DNA from: Flavobacteriia bacterium
GTDB taxonomy: Bacteria > Bacteroidota > Bacteroidia > Flavobacteriales_D > Crocinitomicaceae
Reading direction: 5' to 3'
NCBI GenBank assembly: GCA_947450325.1
Contig: CANFUT010000004.1
Location: 85,491 to 149,490, forward strand
DNA length: 64,000 nt
Part shown: positions 62,531 to 64,000 of the stretch, one piece after another
Position numbering within the stretch: position 1 is the first letter of the stretch
Layout of the letters: each line of letters begins with the position of its first letter
Position numbers and translations under genes: made by a program
Notes under the pieces: generated by a model
What the model saw: the letters and a program-made list of their open reading frames with translations, nothing else
Told to the model about the DNA's origin: nothing
The model's database searches: none

Positions 62531-63787
62531 ATGTCATATTTATTTACATCAGAATCTGTTTCTGAAGGACATCCAGATAAAGTTGCGGATCAAATTTCTG
62601 ATGCGCTGATTGACAATTTCATGGCTTACGACCCACAATCAAAAGTGGCTTGTGAGACATTGGTTACAACTGGTCAAGTAGTTTTAGCTGGTGAAGTAAA
62701 AACAAATACATATTTAGATGTACAATCAATCACTCGCGAAGTAATTCGCAAAATTGGTTATACGAAAGCTGAATATATGTTTGAAGCAAATTCTTGTGGT
62801 GTGCTTTCAGCGATTCACGATCAGTCTGAAGACATTAACCAAGGTGTTGACCGTACAAATCCTGAGGATCAAGGTGCTGGTGACCAAGGAATGATGTTTG
62901 GTTATGCAACCAAAGAAACTGATAACTACATGCCTTTGGCGTTGGATTTGGCTCACAAAATTTTGCAAGAACTTTCTTACATCAGAAATAATGAGCCAGA
63001 ATTAATCGGTTATTTACGTCCAGACGCGAAGTCTCAAGTAACAATCGAATACTCTGATGACAATGTTCCGCAAAGAATTGATTCTATCGTTGTTTCAACA
63101 CAACACGATGATTTCGCTTCTGAGCCTGAAATGTTGGCTAAAATCAAAGCAGATATTATCAATATCGTTATTCCTCGTGTGAAAGCGAAATTGAAAACTG
63201 AATTACAAGGTTTGTTTACTGACGAAATCATTTACCACATCAATCCAACTGGAAAATTTGTGATTGGTGGTCCTCACGGAGATACAGGTTTGACAGGTCG
63301 TAAAATCATCGTTGATACTTACGGTGGAAAAGGTGCTCACGGTGGTGGTGCATTCTCTGGAAAAGATCCAAGTAAAGTGGACCGTTCTGCAGCTTATGCA
63401 ACGCGTCACATTGCTAAAAACTTAGTTGCCGCAGGTTTGTGTGACGAAGTTTTAGTTCAAGTTTCTTATGCGATTGGTGTTGCTAAACCATGTGGTTTGT
63501 ATATCAATACTTATGGAACTGCGAAAGTGGATATGACTGATGGAGAAATCGCTAAAATCGTTGAAGGAATTTTTGACTTACGTCCTTATTTCATCGAAAA
63601 AAGATTGAAATTGAGAAACCCAATTTATTCTGAAACTGCGGCTTATGGTCACATGGGAAGAAAAAATGAAGTGGTAACGAAAGTTTTCAATGCAGGAAAA
63701 TCAAATGAATTGAAAGTGGAAGTAGAATTGTTTACTTGGGAAAAATTAGATTACGTTGACCAAGTGAAAGCTGCTTTCGGAATTTAA
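62531..63787 (+). CDS. metK: S-adenosylmethionine synthetase
   Basis: 418 aa. [15 protein letters not shown] (methionine/ATP site), [27 protein letters not shown] and [22 protein letters not shown] are diagnostic. It makes SAM from methionine and ATP. Slightly longer than E. coli MetK, as usual in Bacteroidota. Followed directly by a strong terminator and then by the IS. Confidence 0.98.
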   Translation: MSYLFTSESVSEGHPDKVADQISDALIDNFMAYDPQSKVACETLVTTGQVVLAGEVKTNTYLDVQSITREVIRKIGYTKAEYMFEANSCGVLSAIHDQSEDINQGVDRTNPEDQGAGDQGMMFGYATKETDNYMPLALDLAHKILQELSYIRNNEPELIGYLRPDAKSQVTIEYSDDNVPQRIDSIVVSTQHDDFASEPEMLAKIKADIINIVIPRVKAKLKTELQGLFTDEIIYHINPTGKFVIGGPHGDTGLTGRKIIVDTYGGKGAHGGGAFSGKDPSKVDRSAAYATRHIAKNLVAAGLCDEVLVQVSYAIGVAKPCGLYINTYGTAKVDMTDGEIAKIVEGIFDLRPYFIEKRLKLRNPIYSETAAYGHMGRKNEVVTKVFNAGKSNELKVEVELFTWEKLDYVDQVKAAFGI

Positions 63788-63811
63788 GAAAACAGCAATT
63801 TAAATATATTG

Positions 63812-63843
63812 AAAAGGGTCGCAAATTTTGCGACCCTTTTTCG
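63812..63843 (+). terminator. metK terminator
   Basis: AAAAGGGTCGC (63812-63822) pairs perfectly with GCGACCCTTTT (63830-63840) around a 7-nt loop, followed by T's. Confidence 0.9.
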
Positions 63844-63854
63844 TTTTCATAAGA

Positions 63855-64000
63855 TGTCTAGTCCTAAAATAGCGATACACAATTTTTATCGTTATGGAAA
63901 AAGAGAAAAGCTTTTATGAAAAGCGCAGTCAAAAGGATTATTCAATGTCCTTTAAATTAGCTGTTGTTAGTGAAGTTGAATCAGGAATTATTTCAGTAAC
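63855..64000 (+). mobile_element. Left end of an IS3-like insertion sequence (continues beyond window)
   Basis: The sequence from 63855 (TGTCTAGTCCTAAAATAG) starts with the TG dinucleotide and length typical of an IS3-family terminal inverted repeat. The transposase frame begins 39 nt further on. The right end is outside the window, so neither the inverted repeat nor the target duplication can be checked. It is inserted 15 nt after the metK terminator. Confidence 0.65.
63894..64000 (+). CDS. IS3-family transposase OrfA-like, partial (5' part)
   Basis: 35 residues from ATG 63894 to the edge: MEKEKSFYEKRSQKDYS followed by MSFKLAVVSEVESG. This matches the start of OrfA, a helix-turn-helix protein in which F-K-L-x-V-V-x-E-x-E-x-G is the conserved first helix. 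The rest lies beyond the right edge. Confidence 0.7.
   Translation, partial: MEKEKSFYEKRSQKDYSMSFKLAVVSEVESGIISV

Overview
The window looks like a chromosome segment of a low-GC member of the Bacteroidota, most likely order Flavobacteriales. Four secreted proteins carry type IX secretion (T9SS) sorting domains of type A or B. Many genes are preceded by the Bacteroidota promoter pattern TTG-N19-TAnnTTTG. Several gene neighbourhoods (thrS-infC-rpmI-rplT; mraZ heading off the left edge) are typical of the group. I cannot assign a genus. No phage, plasmid or CRISPR region is evident. The only clear insertion sequence is the start of an IS3-like element at the right edge.

Layout. 1-4.6 kb: the start of mraZ with its candidate operator, then two secreted T9SS proteins. 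5-11 kb: a TerC membrane protein, engB, a J-domain protein, small lipoproteins, a GT-C glycosyltransferase, a 105-aa protein that is little more than a T9SS sorting domain, and an alkyltransferase-like protein. 11-19 kb: a short-chain dehydrogenase, a lamin-tail/Ig-repeat T9SS protein, a GIY-YIG nuclease gene whose end is built from repeat DNA, msrB, a lytic transglycosylase, yidD and an OsmC protein. 19-24 kb: a barrel-like protein, lipA and an ABC exporter in one probable operon, then a persulfide-dioxygenase/rhodanese protein. 24-34 kb: aldo/keto reductase, an rRNA methyltransferase, and the divergent tsaD/tamB pair with interleaved promoters. 34-43 kb: biotin carboxylase, a thioesterase, a MarR regulator and a fatty-acid beta-oxidation unit (fadN-fadA), split by a four-helix-bundle gene lying between inverted arrays of the 7-bp unit AGACNNN; then a type II NADH dehydrogenase-like protein and a PaiB-like protein. 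43-52 kb: RNA helicase, murB, sppA, a relic carrying the same 7-bp array, a DUF2461 protein and an S9 peptidase. 52-57 kb: an AT-rich run of poorly characterised minus-strand genes, including a PD-(D/E)xK-like nuclease candidate. 57-64 kb: thrS-infC-rpmI-rplT, RNase P RNA, metK and the IS start.

How the genes relate. Most of the window is housekeeping: translation (thrS, infC, rpmI, rplT, tsaD, engB, rsmF-like, rnpB), envelope construction (murB, tamB, yidD, sppA, lytic transglycosylase, MsbA-like exporter), cofactors (lipA, metK) and lipid metabolism. The most unusual material is short repeat DNA tied to single genes. One case is the AGACNNN cassette inserted exactly at the fadN stop codon, with a gene-less relic 8.5 kb away. 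The other is the GIY-YIG gene with its 18-bp repeat tail and hairpin. Other items worth a check are promoters so close to the start codon that murB and paiB should be leaderless, a doubled inverted MraZ-type operator, an orphan terminator upstream of terC, and a structured rpmI-rplT spacer.
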